From Bradyrhizobium hereditatis (GTDB lineage: Bacteria; Pseudomonadota; Alphaproteobacteria; Rhizobiales; Xanthobacteraceae), in contig NZ_JAGKJK010000010.1 in assembly GCF_020329435.1 (NCBI RefSeq), positions 186,001 through 250,000 on the forward strand: DNA of 64,000 nucleotides, in the 5' to 3' direction. Numbering within the stretch: position 1 is the stretch's first letter; each line of letters begins with the position of its first letter. The notes beneath the pieces were generated by a model, which ran no database searches, was not told where the DNA came from, and saw only the letters and a program-made list of their open reading frames with translations. Of this stretch, positions 17,468 to 26,505 are shown piece by piece. The position numbers and the translations under genes were made by a program.

Positions 17468-17518
17468 CGCCCCGCTCCCCTCAGGCGCCCGGGCAGCGCC
17501 TGCCATTCAGCTCCTCGA

Positions 17519-18700
17519 CTAACCCTTACCACCACCGATCTCGACGCCCGGATGGTTCGGCCACGGCACCTGCGTGCGGTCCCACTTGTCCATATCCGGC
17601 ATCCGACGGCCGGGCTCGACCTGATTCGGCGAGAATTGCCACGGACTGACTTCATGCTTGATCGCAATGCCCAGGAACTGCTCCTCGGATAGTTGCAGAT
17701 AATCCAGGAATAGATCGAGGCTCGGCGGCCGCTTGCCGTCATATTCGCGCACCAAGGCCTCGCCCTGCTCGCGGGTCAAGCGCTTGTTGCGGATATCGAT
17801 ATTGGCAAGGTGGTTCGTCCGCCCCATTCCGCGCTTGATATATTTCAGGTAGTCGCGCACGCCCTGGAAGAAGCACTCGATCTTCTCGTAGTCGTATTCC
17901 GGCGGAATGCCCTCGACTTCCTGGCCCTTCCAGCCGAGCTCGCTCTTGATGATGTCGACGTGCTTCTTGGTGTCCCATTTGATATAGCTGCCGAGGCAGA
18001 CCGAGCGGCACTTGATCCGCATCAGTTCCTTGCGCGGCGGATAAACGAACGGATAGAGGTCGCGCTTGGCGACGCGGCCGCCCAAGAACTCGTACATGTC
18101 ATCGGCGGTGATGCCGAGGTTCATGGCACGGTTGAAGCGCTTCTCATCGACCTCTTCCATCTCGTCGTAGGAATAGAACGACTGATATTCAGCCAGACTC
18201 TCGCCCCAGATCAGAAGCGGGGTCTCGTAGCGAATCGCGATCTGCATGGTATGGGCATAGATGCCGGTGTGGCAGTGCCAGCAGAAGTCGCCGCGGCGCT
18301 TCAACGATTCCAGCATCAATTCGCGGACTACGTGCCAGTTCGGCGTAAAGTTCAGGACGTCCACGCCGAGCTGCTTGAAGACGCTGGTGTTGTTCTCTTC
18401 GACCAGCGGCCGGTAGAACCAGTGGTCGAAGCGCACTACCAGGGGTTTCAGGCCGAGCTTGCGAACCACGTACCAAAGCTGGAACACGCTGTCCTTGCCG
18501 CCCGAATAGGGAACGATGCAGTCGTAAAGGCCCTTGTCACGATATTGGCCGACCAACTCCTGGAGTTGCTTGTAACGGTCGTCCCAATCGATCTGGGTGT
18601 CGCGGACCTCGATTTGACGGCAAACGCTGCAGGAGCCGGATTCGTCGAACGATGTCGCCTCCGCCGTTTCCGGCAACAAGCATTTGCTACAGCTCAACAT
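17519..18700 (-). CDS. N-acetyl sugar amidotransferase (WbpG/PseA/PtmG family)
   Basis: A 393-residue ATP-pyrophosphatase that would activate the carbonyl of an N-acetyl group with ATP and replace oxygen by ammonia, giving an acetamidino group. The PP-loop SGGKDS is at 66-71. Cys pairs CSKC (4-7) and CSVC (24-27), with CWHCHTG further on, suggest a zinc or iron site as in the family. The start at 18700 gives the expected MLSCSKC N-terminus. Two sugar substrates made in this locus could be amidated: the legionaminic-type nonulosonate, as by PtmG in Campylobacter, or a diacetamido uronic acid, as by WbpG in Pseudomonas. Clustering with legI, legH, ptmE and ptmA favours the first. Confidence 0.9.
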   Translation of the reverse strand: MLSCSKCLLPETAEATSFDESGSCSVCRQIEVRDTQIDWDDRYKQLQELVGQYRDKGLYDCIVPYSGGKDSVFQLWYVVRKLGLKPLVVRFDHWFYRPLVEENNTSVFKQLGVDVLNFTPNWHVVRELMLESLKRRGDFCWHCHTGIYAHTMQIAIRYETPLLIWGESLAEYQSFYSYDEMEEVDEKRFNRAMNLGITADDMYEFLGGRVAKRDLYPFVYPPRKELMRIKCRSVCLGSYIKWDTKKHVDIIKSELGWKGQEVEGIPPEYDYEKIECFFQGVRDYLKYIKRGMGRTNHLANIDIRNKRLTREQGEALVREYDGKRPPSLDLFLDYLQLSEEQFLGIAIKHEVSPWQFSPNQVEPGRRMPDMDKWDRTQVPWPNHPGVEIGGGKG

Positions 18701-18737
18701 TTCGAAGATTCTCGCAATTGCATGATCTGCGGCCGGC

Positions 18738-19550
18738 TTACCACGCCGTCCAGCCCCCGTCGACAGCAATGCACTGGCCTGTCACATAGGCCGACAGGTC
18801 GCTCGCCAGATAGGCCACAGCGCCCTTCATATCGTCCTCCCGTGCCATGCGCGCAAGCGGCGTGCGGGCCACGTAGCGGCTGAAAAACGGCTCCGGTGTG
18901 GCCCTGAAGACGCCTCCGGGCGCCACCGCATTGACCCGGACCTTGGGAGCCAGGGTGGTGGCGAGCCAGCGCGTCATCTGGATCAGGCCGCCTTTGCTCG
19001 CAGCGTAGGCGGCGGGGTTCCCCAGCGCAGTTCCCTCGTAGAGCCGCCAGTCCGGCCCGGCGAGCCCGTAGATCGAGGAAATGTTGATCACGCTGCCGTG
19101 GCCGGATCGGGCCAAATCCTCGGCTGCCGCCTGGATAAGGACGAACGGCGCGGTCAGGTTGACCTCAAGCGCCCGCCGCCAAGTCGCATCCGATTGCCGT
19201 TCGAACGGCACGGCCCAGCCCTCAAGCCCGCTGGTGCCGACGAAGGCTGCGCAATTGACCATGATGTCGATGCCGCCGAATGCCTCGCGTATACGTCGCG
19301 GTAAATCCTTCACCGCCTCTCCCTGCTCGAAATCGCAATCGAACATTTCAGCCTTGACCGGCCAGTTCTTCGCGAGTTCCGCCGCAGCCTCTTTGCCGGC
19401 AGATGCCGCAATGTCGACCAATGCGATCGTTGCGCCGAGCTCGGCGAGGCCAGCGGCAATCGCACGGCCGATATGACCGGCGCCCCCCGTGATGACAGCA
19501 ACGCGCCCGTCGAGTGACATCATCTCGCGGAGCGAACGTTCGGTGCTCAT
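18738..19550 (-). CDS. ptmA: SDR oxidoreductase, PtmA-like
   Basis: A 270-residue classical SDR. The NAD(P)-binding motif is TGGAGHIG, the catalytic Ser lies in NISSIYG, the Tyr/Lys pair in YAASKGG, and the C-terminus has TGQCIAVDGGW. In Campylobacter the homologous ptmA gene accompanies ptmE in the GDP-sugar route to legionaminic acid, with an oxidoreductase role in providing the amino sugar precursor; the assignment here rests on adjacency to ptmE. The ATG overlaps the ptmE stop (ATGA at 19547-19550). A second ATG at 19517 is possible but lacks the coupling. Confidence 0.8.
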   Translation of the reverse strand: MSTERSLREMMSLDGRVAVITGGAGHIGRAIAAGLAELGATIALVDIAASAGKEAAAELAKNWPVKAEMFDCDFEQGEAVKDLPRRIREAFGGIDIMVNCAAFVGTSGLEGWAVPFERQSDATWRRALEVNLTAPFVLIQAAAEDLARSGHGSVINISSIYGLAGPDWRLYEGTALGNPAAYAASKGGLIQMTRWLATTLAPKVRVNAVAPGGVFRATPEPFFSRYVARTPLARMAREDDMKGAVAYLASDLSAYVTGQCIAVDGGWTAW

Positions 19551-20590
19551 CCAAAGATCCTCTGAAATTCGTCGGAGGCGCGCTGCAGGTCGTCGAGCCG
19601 CCCGACGTCGATCCAGTATTCCCGCAGCGGGAACACCACGGAGGGTTTGCCGGCGGCGATTGTCCGCTCGATCAGCGTCGGCATGTCCACAGCCTCGTTA
19701 CCATCGAGATGATCGAGCACGTCCGGATCGAGCAGATAGACGCCGGCATTGACGAAGAACTTCTGCGTCGGCTTTTCGCGGATACCGATCAGACGGTGAT
19801 CGTTAAAATCGATCACGCCAAATGGCACAGTCACCGAATGCTCACGCACGCAGACGGTGGAGTGCGCTTGATGCTCGCGGTGATATTTCAGCATCTGCTC
19901 GAAATTGACCGTGGTGAGCAGATCGCCGTTCATGACGAAGAAAGGCTCTGTCGGGCGCTCAGGCAACAGCGACAATGCGCCCGCAGTGCCGAGGCGCGCA
20001 TTCTCATGGAGATAGCTGATCTCGACGCCCCAGTTCGAACCGTCGCCAAAATATTCCTGAATCATCTCCGCCTTGTAGTTGACCGAAATGAAGAACTTGC
20101 CGAACCCCGCCTTGACGAAGCCGGCAAGGACGGTTTCCAGGATCGGCTTGTCGCCGACGCGGATCAGCGGCTTCGGGACGTCGTCGGTGATCGGCTTCAG
20201 GCGCGAGCCCAGGCCGCCCGCCATCAGGACCACCCAATGATCGGGTTGCTGGGCGAGCGCGAGATCATCGATGAGCTTGACCTCGACCACTCTTCCTTCC
20301 GCATCAACGATCGGAAGCTGGTGGATCGAATGCTTGCGCATCAGGCTGAGCGCGGCGGGGTTGGAAATGCCGACCGGCGCCGTGATCGGTGTGCGGTTCA
20401 TCACGAGGTCGACGGAGGCATCTAAGCCGATGCCGCCAAGCAGCGCGCGCCGCACGTCGCCGTCGGTGACGGTACCGATGATCTTGCCATCGCGTTCGAC
20501 CACCGCCAGCTGCAAATGTCCCTGATCGATCCGCCGCAGCGTCTCGATCAGGGGCGTATCTTCATTGACAACGAATACTTCTTTCATCAC
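19547..20590 (-). CDS. ptmE: Sugar-1-phosphate guanylyltransferase with CBS pair (PtmE-like)
   Basis: A 347-residue two-domain protein. Residues 1-115 are a tandem CBS pair (TVTDGDVRRALL in the first repeat, HSIHQLPIVDAEG in the second). From about residue 118 there is a nucleotidyltransferase with AGGLGSRLKPITDDVPKPL and FFVMNGDLLT. This fusion is the signature of PtmE, the GlcN-1-phosphate guanylyltransferase that starts legionaminic acid synthesis from a GDP-linked sugar in Campylobacter. The gene overlaps legH upstream and ptmA downstream by four bases each. Nucleotide preference cannot be proved from sequence. Confidence 0.87.
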   Translation of the reverse strand: MMKEVFVVNEDTPLIETLRRIDQGHLQLAVVERDGKIIGTVTDGDVRRALLGGIGLDASVDLVMNRTPITAPVGISNPAALSLMRKHSIHQLPIVDAEGRVVEVKLIDDLALAQQPDHWVVLMAGGLGSRLKPITDDVPKPLIRVGDKPILETVLAGFVKAGFGKFFISVNYKAEMIQEYFGDGSNWGVEISYLHENARLGTAGALSLLPERPTEPFFVMNGDLLTTVNFEQMLKYHREHQAHSTVCVREHSVTVPFGVIDFNDHRLIGIREKPTQKFFVNAGVYLLDPDVLDHLDGNEAVDMPTLIERTIAAGKPSVVFPLREYWIDVGRLDDLQRASDEFQRIFG

Positions 20591-21225
20591 GCACCAATCC
20601 GGTCGCCGCCGGCGAAGGCGCCGGGCGCGACGCTCTTTGCGACCACCGCGCCCGCGGCAACGACAGCTCCCGCTCCCACGCTGACGCCCACCAGAACCAC
20701 GGCGCCCGCGCCGACATGGGCGCAGTCGCCAATCGACACGCCGCCACAGAGAACCGCCCCCGGGGCAATGTGCGCGTGGTCGCCCACAATGCAGTCGTGC
20801 TCCACCACCGCGCGCGTATTCACTAGAACATTTCGTCCGATCCGCGCTGCCGGTTGGATGACGGCACCCGCCATCACCTGGGCGCCATCGCCGAGCGTCG
20901 CATCGGAGGCAATCACCGCGGAGACATGCGATACGACCGGAAAGCTGTAACCCAGATCGGCAAAGCGGCCAAAAAGCGCACGACGCTCGGACAAGCCCGA
21001 ATCGTTGCGTGAGGCACGATTGCCCAGCCCGTTCACCAGTTCGACCGTATCTACACCCATCTTCAAGGCGTCTTCGTCGGATCCCGTGATCGGAACACCG
21101 CCAACCAGCTTACCCAGGAGCGCGGTGTCGCGATCCATTACTGCGGCTGGACGTATGCCGCGGCTTCGCAATGCTTCGATGACAACGCGGGCATGACCAC
21201 CAGCGCAGAGCACGATCAGACTCAT
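20587..21225 (-). CDS. legH: Sugar N-acetyltransferase, NeuD/PglD family (LegH-like)
   Basis: A 212-residue two-domain acetyltransferase. The N-terminal Rossmann-like domain begins with VLCAGGHARVVIEAL, typical of NeuD and PglD. From about residue 95 a left-handed beta-helix carries hexapeptide repeats, with the catalytic His in EHDCIVGDHAHI. In the nonulosonate pathway it would acetylate the 4-amino group of the GDP- or UDP-linked 4-amino-4,6-dideoxy sugar made by LegB and LegC. It overlaps legI and ptmE by four bases each, so the block is translationally coupled. A NeuD-type O-acetyltransferase role is an alternative. Confidence 0.85.
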   Translation of the reverse strand: MSLIVLCAGGHARVVIEALRSRGIRPAAVMDRDTALLGKLVGGVPITGSDEDALKMGVDTVELVNGLGNRASRNDSGLSERRALFGRFADLGYSFPVVSHVSAVIASDATLGDGAQVMAGAVIQPAARIGRNVLVNTRAVVEHDCIVGDHAHIAPGAVLCGGVSIGDCAHVGAGAVVLVGVSVGAGAVVAAGAVVAKSVAPGAFAGGDRIGA

Positions 21226-22304
21226 GGCTCCAGCGCCTCATTGGCCGCATAGTCGCGCTGCGCTGCCTTGCCGAGATAGTTCCAATATTCGATCGGCGGA
21301 ATGCCGCCGCCGGGGCGCTTGACGCCGAGATTATCCTCCGTGAAACGCTCGCCGGCACGGATGGAGCGGATCGCGACAAGGCTGCGTCTTGCCACAGCGC
21401 GATTGGGAATCTCTTCTCGCGCAGGCACCTTCCGGCCATCCCCGAGCGCGGCTTCGACGTCGCGGATCGAAGCCACCATCGCAGCCATTTCGCCGGGTTC
21501 GATCGAGGCACGGTGGTCAGGTCCCGGCAGATTGCGATCCAGCGTCAGGTGTTTTTCGATCACGGTCGCGCCGAGCGCGACCGCAGCTACAGCAAGATGA
21601 ATGCCGCGGCTGTGATCAGAAAAGCCGACCGGGAGCCCAAACGCACGGTGCAGCGTTGCCATCGCGCGCAGATTGATCGTCTGCGGATCGGCCGGATACT
21701 CAGTCGTGCAATGCAGCAGCGTGACCTTGGTGCATAGCTCGGTCCATGCCTCGCGATCGAGCAGCAGGCTTGCGATATCGGCCGTCGAGGGCCGCGCATG
21801 CGCGTCGCGGAGATAGCCGAAAGCGATGATACCGAGGGCCTGCTCTACTTCCGCCAGCGTCGCCATGCCGGTTGACAGGATAATCGGCAGTCGAAAGCGC
21901 GCCAGATGCAACAGCAGCGGCGCATTGGTGAGATCGCCCGACCCGACCTTCAGCGTCGAGACGCCGATCCGGCGGACCAGATGCGTGGCGCTCTCGGCAT
22001 CAAATGGCGTGGACATATAGGTGATACCGGCGGCCACGCAGGCTGTGGCAATGCGCTCTTCGTCGTCTTCGCTGAGCTCGAGCGCGCGCAGCATTTCAAG
22101 CTGCGATTGCGCGTTACCGGTATTGACCTGCTGATAGGCGGCTTTAGCAGCCTCTGCGGTCGCAAGCTTGTCGGCACGAAACGACTGAAACTTGATGACG
22201 TCGGCGCCTGCCCGCGCCGCGGCCTCCACCAGATCGAGCGCGCGCGTGCGATCGCCGTTGTGGTTAACACCGGCCTCAGCAATGATCAGGGTTCGGCGAT
22301 GCAT
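21222..22304 (-). CDS. legI: N,N'-diacetyllegionaminic acid synthase (NeuB family)
   Basis: A 360-residue synthase that condenses a 6-deoxy diacetamido mannose-type sugar with phosphoenolpyruvate to give the nine-carbon acid. N-terminal AEAGVNHNGD, STPFD, KVGSGDLTN, STGMATLAEVE, HCTTEYP and GFSDHS mark the TIM barrel, with a metal/substrate site in EKHLTLD. The C-terminus, from about residue 295, is an antifreeze-like SAF domain. KVGSGDLTN is closer to LegI than to sialic acid synthase. The start is the ATG at 22304; the frame's TTG at 22349 is less likely. It leads the minus-strand unit that runs to 15369. Confidence 0.9.
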   Translation of the reverse strand: MHRRTLIIAEAGVNHNGDRTRALDLVEAAARAGADVIKFQSFRADKLATAEAAKAAYQQVNTGNAQSQLEMLRALELSEDDEERIATACVAAGITYMSTPFDAESATHLVRRIGVSTLKVGSGDLTNAPLLLHLARFRLPIILSTGMATLAEVEQALGIIAFGYLRDAHARPSTADIASLLLDREAWTELCTKVTLLHCTTEYPADPQTINLRAMATLHRAFGLPVGFSDHSRGIHLAVAAVALGATVIEKHLTLDRNLPGPDHRASIEPGEMAAMVASIRDVEAALGDGRKVPAREEIPNRAVARRSLVAIRSIRAGERFTEDNLGVKRPGGGIPPIEYWNYLGKAAQRDYAANEALEP

Positions 22305-22494
22305 AGGTTTCGTCGCTGGGGGCGGCGGCGATCGGAAATCGCTCGCCAATCAAGCGGTTGTCTTAGTCGAGTACACTGGTAAAAGCAACGCAAGCGGGCG
22401 GCCTGCGGCGTTCCCTCCAGGCCCCCCCGGGGCCGGCGAACGAATCGCGCGCCGGTTCTTGTTCGATACTGACAGCGGGATTGTCGAGAGCAAA
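22305..22494. promoter_or_regulatory. Divergent intergenic region between legI and legF
   Basis: This 190-base gap separates two divergent nonulosonate operons and must hold the promoters of both. I could not identify convincing -35/-10 boxes or an operator; a C/G-run block lies near 22420-22440. Confidence 0.4.
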
Positions 22495-23241
22495 ATGATC
22501 AATTCGCCGGAGATATTGTTCCTGCTGGTGGGTCGCGGTGGATCCAAGGGATTGCCCGGCAAGAACCTCCGTGAAGTCGGAGGTCTCAGCCTGATCGGCT
22601 ACAAGGCAAAGGCGGCCCGGCAATCGCGTTACTGCTCGCGCCTGATCGTTTCGAGCGACAGCGCGGAGATTCGGACCGAGGCAAAGCGCCATGGCGCCGA
22701 GGTGCTGTTCGAACGCCCGGCCGAGCTTGCGACTGATACCGCTTCCTCCGACGACGTCGTGCTTCACGCCATGGACTGGATCGAGGCGCATGAAGGACGG
22801 CGCTACGACGCTATCATGCTCTTGGAACCTTCCTCGCCCTTCGCCCGGCCGGAGCATTTCGACGAGGCGGTCGAACTGTTGGCAAGGCGCAACGCGAGCC
22901 TGGTGGTCGGCATGCGCGAGACCGAAGTGGCCTCGATCTTCGTCGGAACGCTGGGCGCGGACGGCTCGATCGGCGGCATTGTCGAGAAGATGTTGAAGAC
23001 AACGGCGCAGCGTCGGCAGGACCAAGCGCCCGAAGTCACCATGAACGGAGCGCTCTACCTCGTCGGCTGGCAGGCGATGCGCAAGCACCGAAAGATCTAT
23101 GCTGATCCTTCCGCAAGCTACGGCATCATGATGGACCGCCTGCATTCGATCGAAATCGAGAGTGCCGCCGATCTCGCCTATGCATCCTACGTCATCGAGC
23201 ACGGCATGCTTGACGCGTCACCATGGCGGAAATCGGCATGA
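22495..23241 (+). CDS. legF: CMP-nonulosonate cytidylyltransferase (LegF/NeuA family)
   Basis: A 248-residue CMP-sugar synthetase. The CTP-binding signature GRGGSKGLPGKNL is at about 13-25, followed by VSSDSAEI and LLEPSSPF. It would activate the free nonulosonic acid as CMP-sugar for a glycosyltransferase. The ATG at 22495 gives the correct N-terminus (MINSPEILFLL); the open frame upstream to 22192 overlaps legI and is not coding. Its stop overlaps the legG start (ATGA at 23238). Sequence alone does not separate legionaminic from pseudaminic or sialic acid specificity; the neighbours point to legionaminic type. Confidence 0.88.
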   Translation: MINSPEILFLLVGRGGSKGLPGKNLREVGGLSLIGYKAKAARQSRYCSRLIVSSDSAEIRTEAKRHGAEVLFERPAELATDTASSDDVVLHAMDWIEAHEGRRYDAIMLLEPSSPFARPEHFDEAVELLARRNASLVVGMRETEVASIFVGTLGADGSIGGIVEKMLKTTAQRRQDQAPEVTMNGALYLVGWQAMRKHRKIYADPSASYGIMMDRLHSIEIESAADLAYASYVIEHGMLDASPWRKSA

Positions 23242-24431
23242 CCGCAAGCCGCCGGATCGCCGTCGTCACCGGCTCGCGGGCCGACTACGGGTTGCTGCGG
23301 GGAATCCTGACCCGGCTTAAGGCGATGGATGACGTCGATCTCAGCATCATCGCCTGCGGCATGCATCTGGTACCGCGTTTCGGCGAGACCTGGCGAGCCA
23401 TCGAGGCTGACGGCTTTTCGATCGCGGCGAGGGTCGATCTCCAGTTGAACGACGATCGTGCCGAGACGGTGGCGCGCGGTACCGGGGTCGGTGTGTCCGG
23501 ATTTGCCGATGTACTTCCCGGCCTTGCGCCAGATGTGCTGGTCGTGCTCGGCGACCGCTACGAAGTGCTGGCAGCCGCGGTTGCGGCGACGCTGTTGAAT
23601 ATTCCGATCGCGCATATCCATGGCGGCGAGATCACGGCCGGCGCCTTCGACGATGCGATCCGCCACGCCATTACGAAGATGGCCTGCCTGCATTTCGTTG
23701 CGGCCGAGCCCTACCGGCAGCGCGTGATCCAGATGGGCGAACATCCCGACTTCGTCTTCAATGTTGGCGCACCGGGCCTTGATCTCGCCGACACGGCACC
23801 TGCGCTCAGCCGGACCGAGCTGTTCACAAGCCTTGGCATCAGCGGTCCGGAACGCTTCCTGCTGGTCACGCTGCATCCGACCACAGCGCAGCCCGATGCG
23901 GACGCCGCTAATGTCGCCGCGCTGCTCGGCGCGCTCGCGGAGGTCAAGGACCGCAGCATCATCTTCACCGGAGTTAACGCCGATCCCGGCTATCGTGCGA
24001 TCGACGACGCTATCAAGGCTTTCGTCGGGACGCGGACGGACCACGCTTTTCACTTCGCCTCCCTCGGCAGCGAGCGTTACTGGGCCGCGCTGCGACTGGC
24101 CGATGCCGTGGTCGGCAACTCCTCCAGCGGCATTCTGGAGGCTCCGGCCGTCGGCGTTCCCTCGATCAATATCGGCGAGCGCCAGCAGGGCCGGCTGCGC
24201 GCCGCCTCGGTGATCGATTGTCCCGCCGATTCGGCCGCCATTCTCGCAAGTCTGAAATGCATCTTCGAAGGCCGATTCCGGCCTGATCCGACTACTGCGC
24301 CGCCCTATGGCAGCGGAGGTGCATCGGAGAGGATCGCTGGAACCCTTCGAAAGATTGACCTGGGTGCCGCTTTCCCGAAGCATTTCCATGATTTAGCTGT
24401 TGCGCCCGAACACTTCAAGATGGGCGGATAA
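23238..24431 (+). CDS. legG: Hydrolysing UDP/GDP-sugar 2-epimerase (LegG/NeuC family)
   Basis: About 397 residues, GT-B-like fold of the WecB/NeuC group. It removes the nucleotide and inverts C2 to free the manno-configured sugar used by LegI. Key motifs are TGSRADYG at the N-terminus, HIHGGEITAGAFDDAIRHA in the centre and VGNSSSGILEAP near residue 295. Two ATGs are possible, 23223 and 23238; the second forms an ATGA overlap with the legF stop and is preferred. It is followed after 88 bases by the PhyH dioxygenase gene on the same strand. Confidence 0.9.
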   Translation: MTASRRIAVVTGSRADYGLLRGILTRLKAMDDVDLSIIACGMHLVPRFGETWRAIEADGFSIAARVDLQLNDDRAETVARGTGVGVSGFADVLPGLAPDVLVVLGDRYEVLAAAVAATLLNIPIAHIHGGEITAGAFDDAIRHAITKMACLHFVAAEPYRQRVIQMGEHPDFVFNVGAPGLDLADTAPALSRTELFTSLGISGPERFLLVTLHPTTAQPDADAANVAALLGALAEVKDRSIIFTGVNADPGYRAIDDAIKAFVGTRTDHAFHFASLGSERYWAALRLADAVVGNSSSGILEAPAVGVPSINIGERQQGRLRAASVIDCPADSAAILASLKCIFEGRFRPDPTTAPPYGSGGASERIAGTLRKIDLGAAFPKHFHDLAVAPEHFKMGG

Positions 24432-24519
24432 CCCGCCGGCCATTGTTGCCTGTGCAATGCGCCAGGTTGTATAGATCGGGCGAATTAGAGGATCCGCGCC
24501 AGGCCCGGAGAAACGCGAC

Positions 24520-25674
24520 ATGACGACAATCGACTCCCTGACGGATGCGACGCCCGCCGCACGCAAGGTCAATGTCGGCGAGTTGCCAATCCCGCCCTAT
24601 CGCGGCAACACCCTGCCCTCGATCGACTATGACGCGCATCCGGCCTACGGCGGCATGTTCGCGCGACCGACTTTCCGCGAACGCCTTTACGCGCTGAACG
24701 TGTTCCTGCGGACGTTTGCCTTCGTCACCATTCGCCGCATTGTCGATTATGACAACATGCCGCTATTGACCAAGGAAGCCGGCTTTAGCGGCCTCAACGC
24801 GCGGACGGCCCTGCGCTACATATCGATGTATGCACGCATCCGCGCCAGCCGCGCAATCGGCACGTTGACCGGTGCGCGGCGTCCTGCGGTGCCGGCAAAC
24901 CCGGCGCTGCTCAACAAGATCAAGTCCGATGGCATCGTCTGCCTGACGCTTGCGCCGGATGAAATCGACGAGATTCGAAGCGTCACCAATCCCGGCTTTG
25001 CCAAGCTGGACGAGCGCCGAGCCAACATTCCGCCGGAGAAACGCAAGTTCGACGACAACGTCTATTGGTGCACGCGCTCCGCCGATCCGGAGGCCTTCGC
25101 GACCGTGGAGAAGATCTTCAAGCGCTACGGCATCATGGAGGCTGCGAGCGCTTATCTCGGCCGCCCGGCCGGCGTGAAGCACGTCAATGCCCAGATCAAC
25201 GACCAGGATCTCGCGTTTTGGAAACGAGTATTTCCTGACACCCAGCTTCCGGACCCCTGGGGCAGCTATCTGCATATCGATGCCACCTACGGCATGCTGA
25301 AATGCGCGATTTACGTCCACGACATCGGCCCGGACGGCGGACCGTTCTGTTACATCCGCGGCAGCCACAATGCGAAGATCGGCTGGTTCGAAGGTATGGT
25401 GCGCCGAACCAACGACTTTAGCGGCTTCTCGGGCCGCCGGCCCGAGGCGCGCAAGAAGTTCATGGCACTGCCGGCATTCCTGCGCAAAAAGGCGGATTTT
25501 GGCGGCGACTTGCAGGACAACTCCCCCGACGTGGCGCGGCTGCGTGAGGGACATTTCGCTGCGACCTCGAATTACGGCAACTGCGTGCTGTTCGATGGCA
25601 ACGGCATGCATCGCGGCGGCATGGTGAATAAGGGCGAACGCCGCTGCCTGTTCATTCTGCTCGCCGAAATCTGA
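24520..25674 (+). CDS. Phytanoyl-CoA dioxygenase (PhyH) family protein
   Basis: A 384-residue non-haem Fe(II)/2-oxoglutarate oxygenase. The iron facial triad is visible: His252 and Asp254 in LHIDATYG and His364 in GNGMHRGG, with Arg374 ten residues later as the expected 2-oxoglutarate ligand. The N-terminal 120 residues are an extension unlike short PhyH enzymes. It follows legF and legG on the same strand, so it probably hydroxylates a sugar, a nucleotide sugar or a lipid carrier of this pathway; that is inference. The substrate is not known. A good ATG follows a purine-rich leader. Confidence 0.82.
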   Translation: MTTIDSLTDATPAARKVNVGELPIPPYRGNTLPSIDYDAHPAYGGMFARPTFRERLYALNVFLRTFAFVTIRRIVDYDNMPLLTKEAGFSGLNARTALRYISMYARIRASRAIGTLTGARRPAVPANPALLNKIKSDGIVCLTLAPDEIDEIRSVTNPGFAKLDERRANIPPEKRKFDDNVYWCTRSADPEAFATVEKIFKRYGIMEAASAYLGRPAGVKHVNAQINDQDLAFWKRVFPDTQLPDPWGSYLHIDATYGMLKCAIYVHDIGPDGGPFCYIRGSHNAKIGWFEGMVRRTNDFSGFSGRRPEARKKFMALPAFLRKKADFGGDLQDNSPDVARLREGHFAATSNYGNCVLFDGNGMHRGGMVNKGERRCLFILLAEI

Positions 25675-25704
25675 GGCCTTGCGTTCTAACGCCGTGACAA
25701 GCGA

Positions 25705-26505
25705 TCAGCTCTTCGGGCGGTTTAGCTTGCTCGGCCGCGTGAGATACTCGGCGAGCTGTTCGGGGCTGAAATAGGCCGACTGGCTGCGCAGTGGGCTGTC
25801 CTTGCGGACAAAGGCGAGATCGATCTGGGCGAGCGCGCCATCCAGCGAGCGCATATGCCCCTCGAGCACGTCATAGACGGCGAACCCTGTCTCGTCGCAG
25901 AAGCGCACGATGTCGGCGAATTGCGGAATGCCATGGCGCATCGGCATCATCGTGGTCTCGAGGATCATGAGGTCGATCTCGTTGATGCGCGTACCAAGCC
26001 CCCTCAGCACCTCGATCTCGGCGCCCTGGGTGTCGACCTTGATGAATACGGGATGCTCGAGCTTCTCCGGCAGCAATGAGTCCAGCCGACGCATCGGTGT
26101 CTTGCGCGCTTCGCCGTCGAGCGCCTTGCCTTCGACCTGGGCGAAAATGCTCGAACCCGAGATGTCGTCATGCACGTTGAAGGTGATCTCACCGTTCTCG
26201 GCACCGGCGGCGACCAGGAAATATTCGGCGTCGAGCCGCTGCTTGAGCTGCTCGAGGATGGGACGACATTCCGCGACCGGCTCGACCAGAAAGTACTTTG
26301 CGCGCGGAAATGCGTCGTAGATCGGCGAGGTGCCGAAAGCAATGCCGACGTCGATCACCGTTTTGACCTCGAAGCCAAGCGACTTCAGGTGCTTGAAGAA
26401 CAGCGCGAAGTTGCGGACCGGCGCATTAGTGCGCATCAGGCGCAGGCCGATCGGCTCCAGGACGCGATTGATGGCCTGGAACGCGGCTGAGACGAATGCC
26501 TTCAT
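25705..26505 (-). CDS. FkbM family methyltransferase
   Basis: A 266-residue SAM-dependent methyltransferase. The SAM motif is VIDVGIAFGTSPIYDAFP, the acidic loop YFLVEPV, and IKVDTQGAEIEVLRG is the FkbM diagnostic segment. Members O-methylate sugars in surface glycans, including in O-antigen and flagellar glycan loci. It is convergent with the PhyH gene (30-base gap) and divergent from the epimerase at 26674. Target hydroxyl is not predictable. Confidence 0.85.
   Translation of the reverse strand: MKAFVSAAFQAINRVLEPIGLRLMRTNAPVRNFALFFKHLKSLGFEVKTVIDVGIAFGTSPIYDAFPRAKYFLVEPVAECRPILEQLKQRLDAEYFLVAAGAENGEITFNVHDDISGSSIFAQVEGKALDGEARKTPMRRLDSLLPEKLEHPVFIKVDTQGAEIEVLRGLGTRINEIDLMILETTMMPMRHGIPQFADIVRFCDETGFAVYDVLEGHMRSLDGALAQIDLAFVRKDSPLRSQSAYFSPEQLAEYLTRPSKLNRPKS

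Noticed and set aside
23187-24389. Minus-strand ORF of 400 codons
   Set aside because: Antisense to legG, with no family motifs.
19547-24431. Pseudaminic acid pathway
   Set aside because: No PseB/PseC/PseH/PseG set; the dehydratase, aminotransferase and hydrolysing epimerase look like Leg enzymes.
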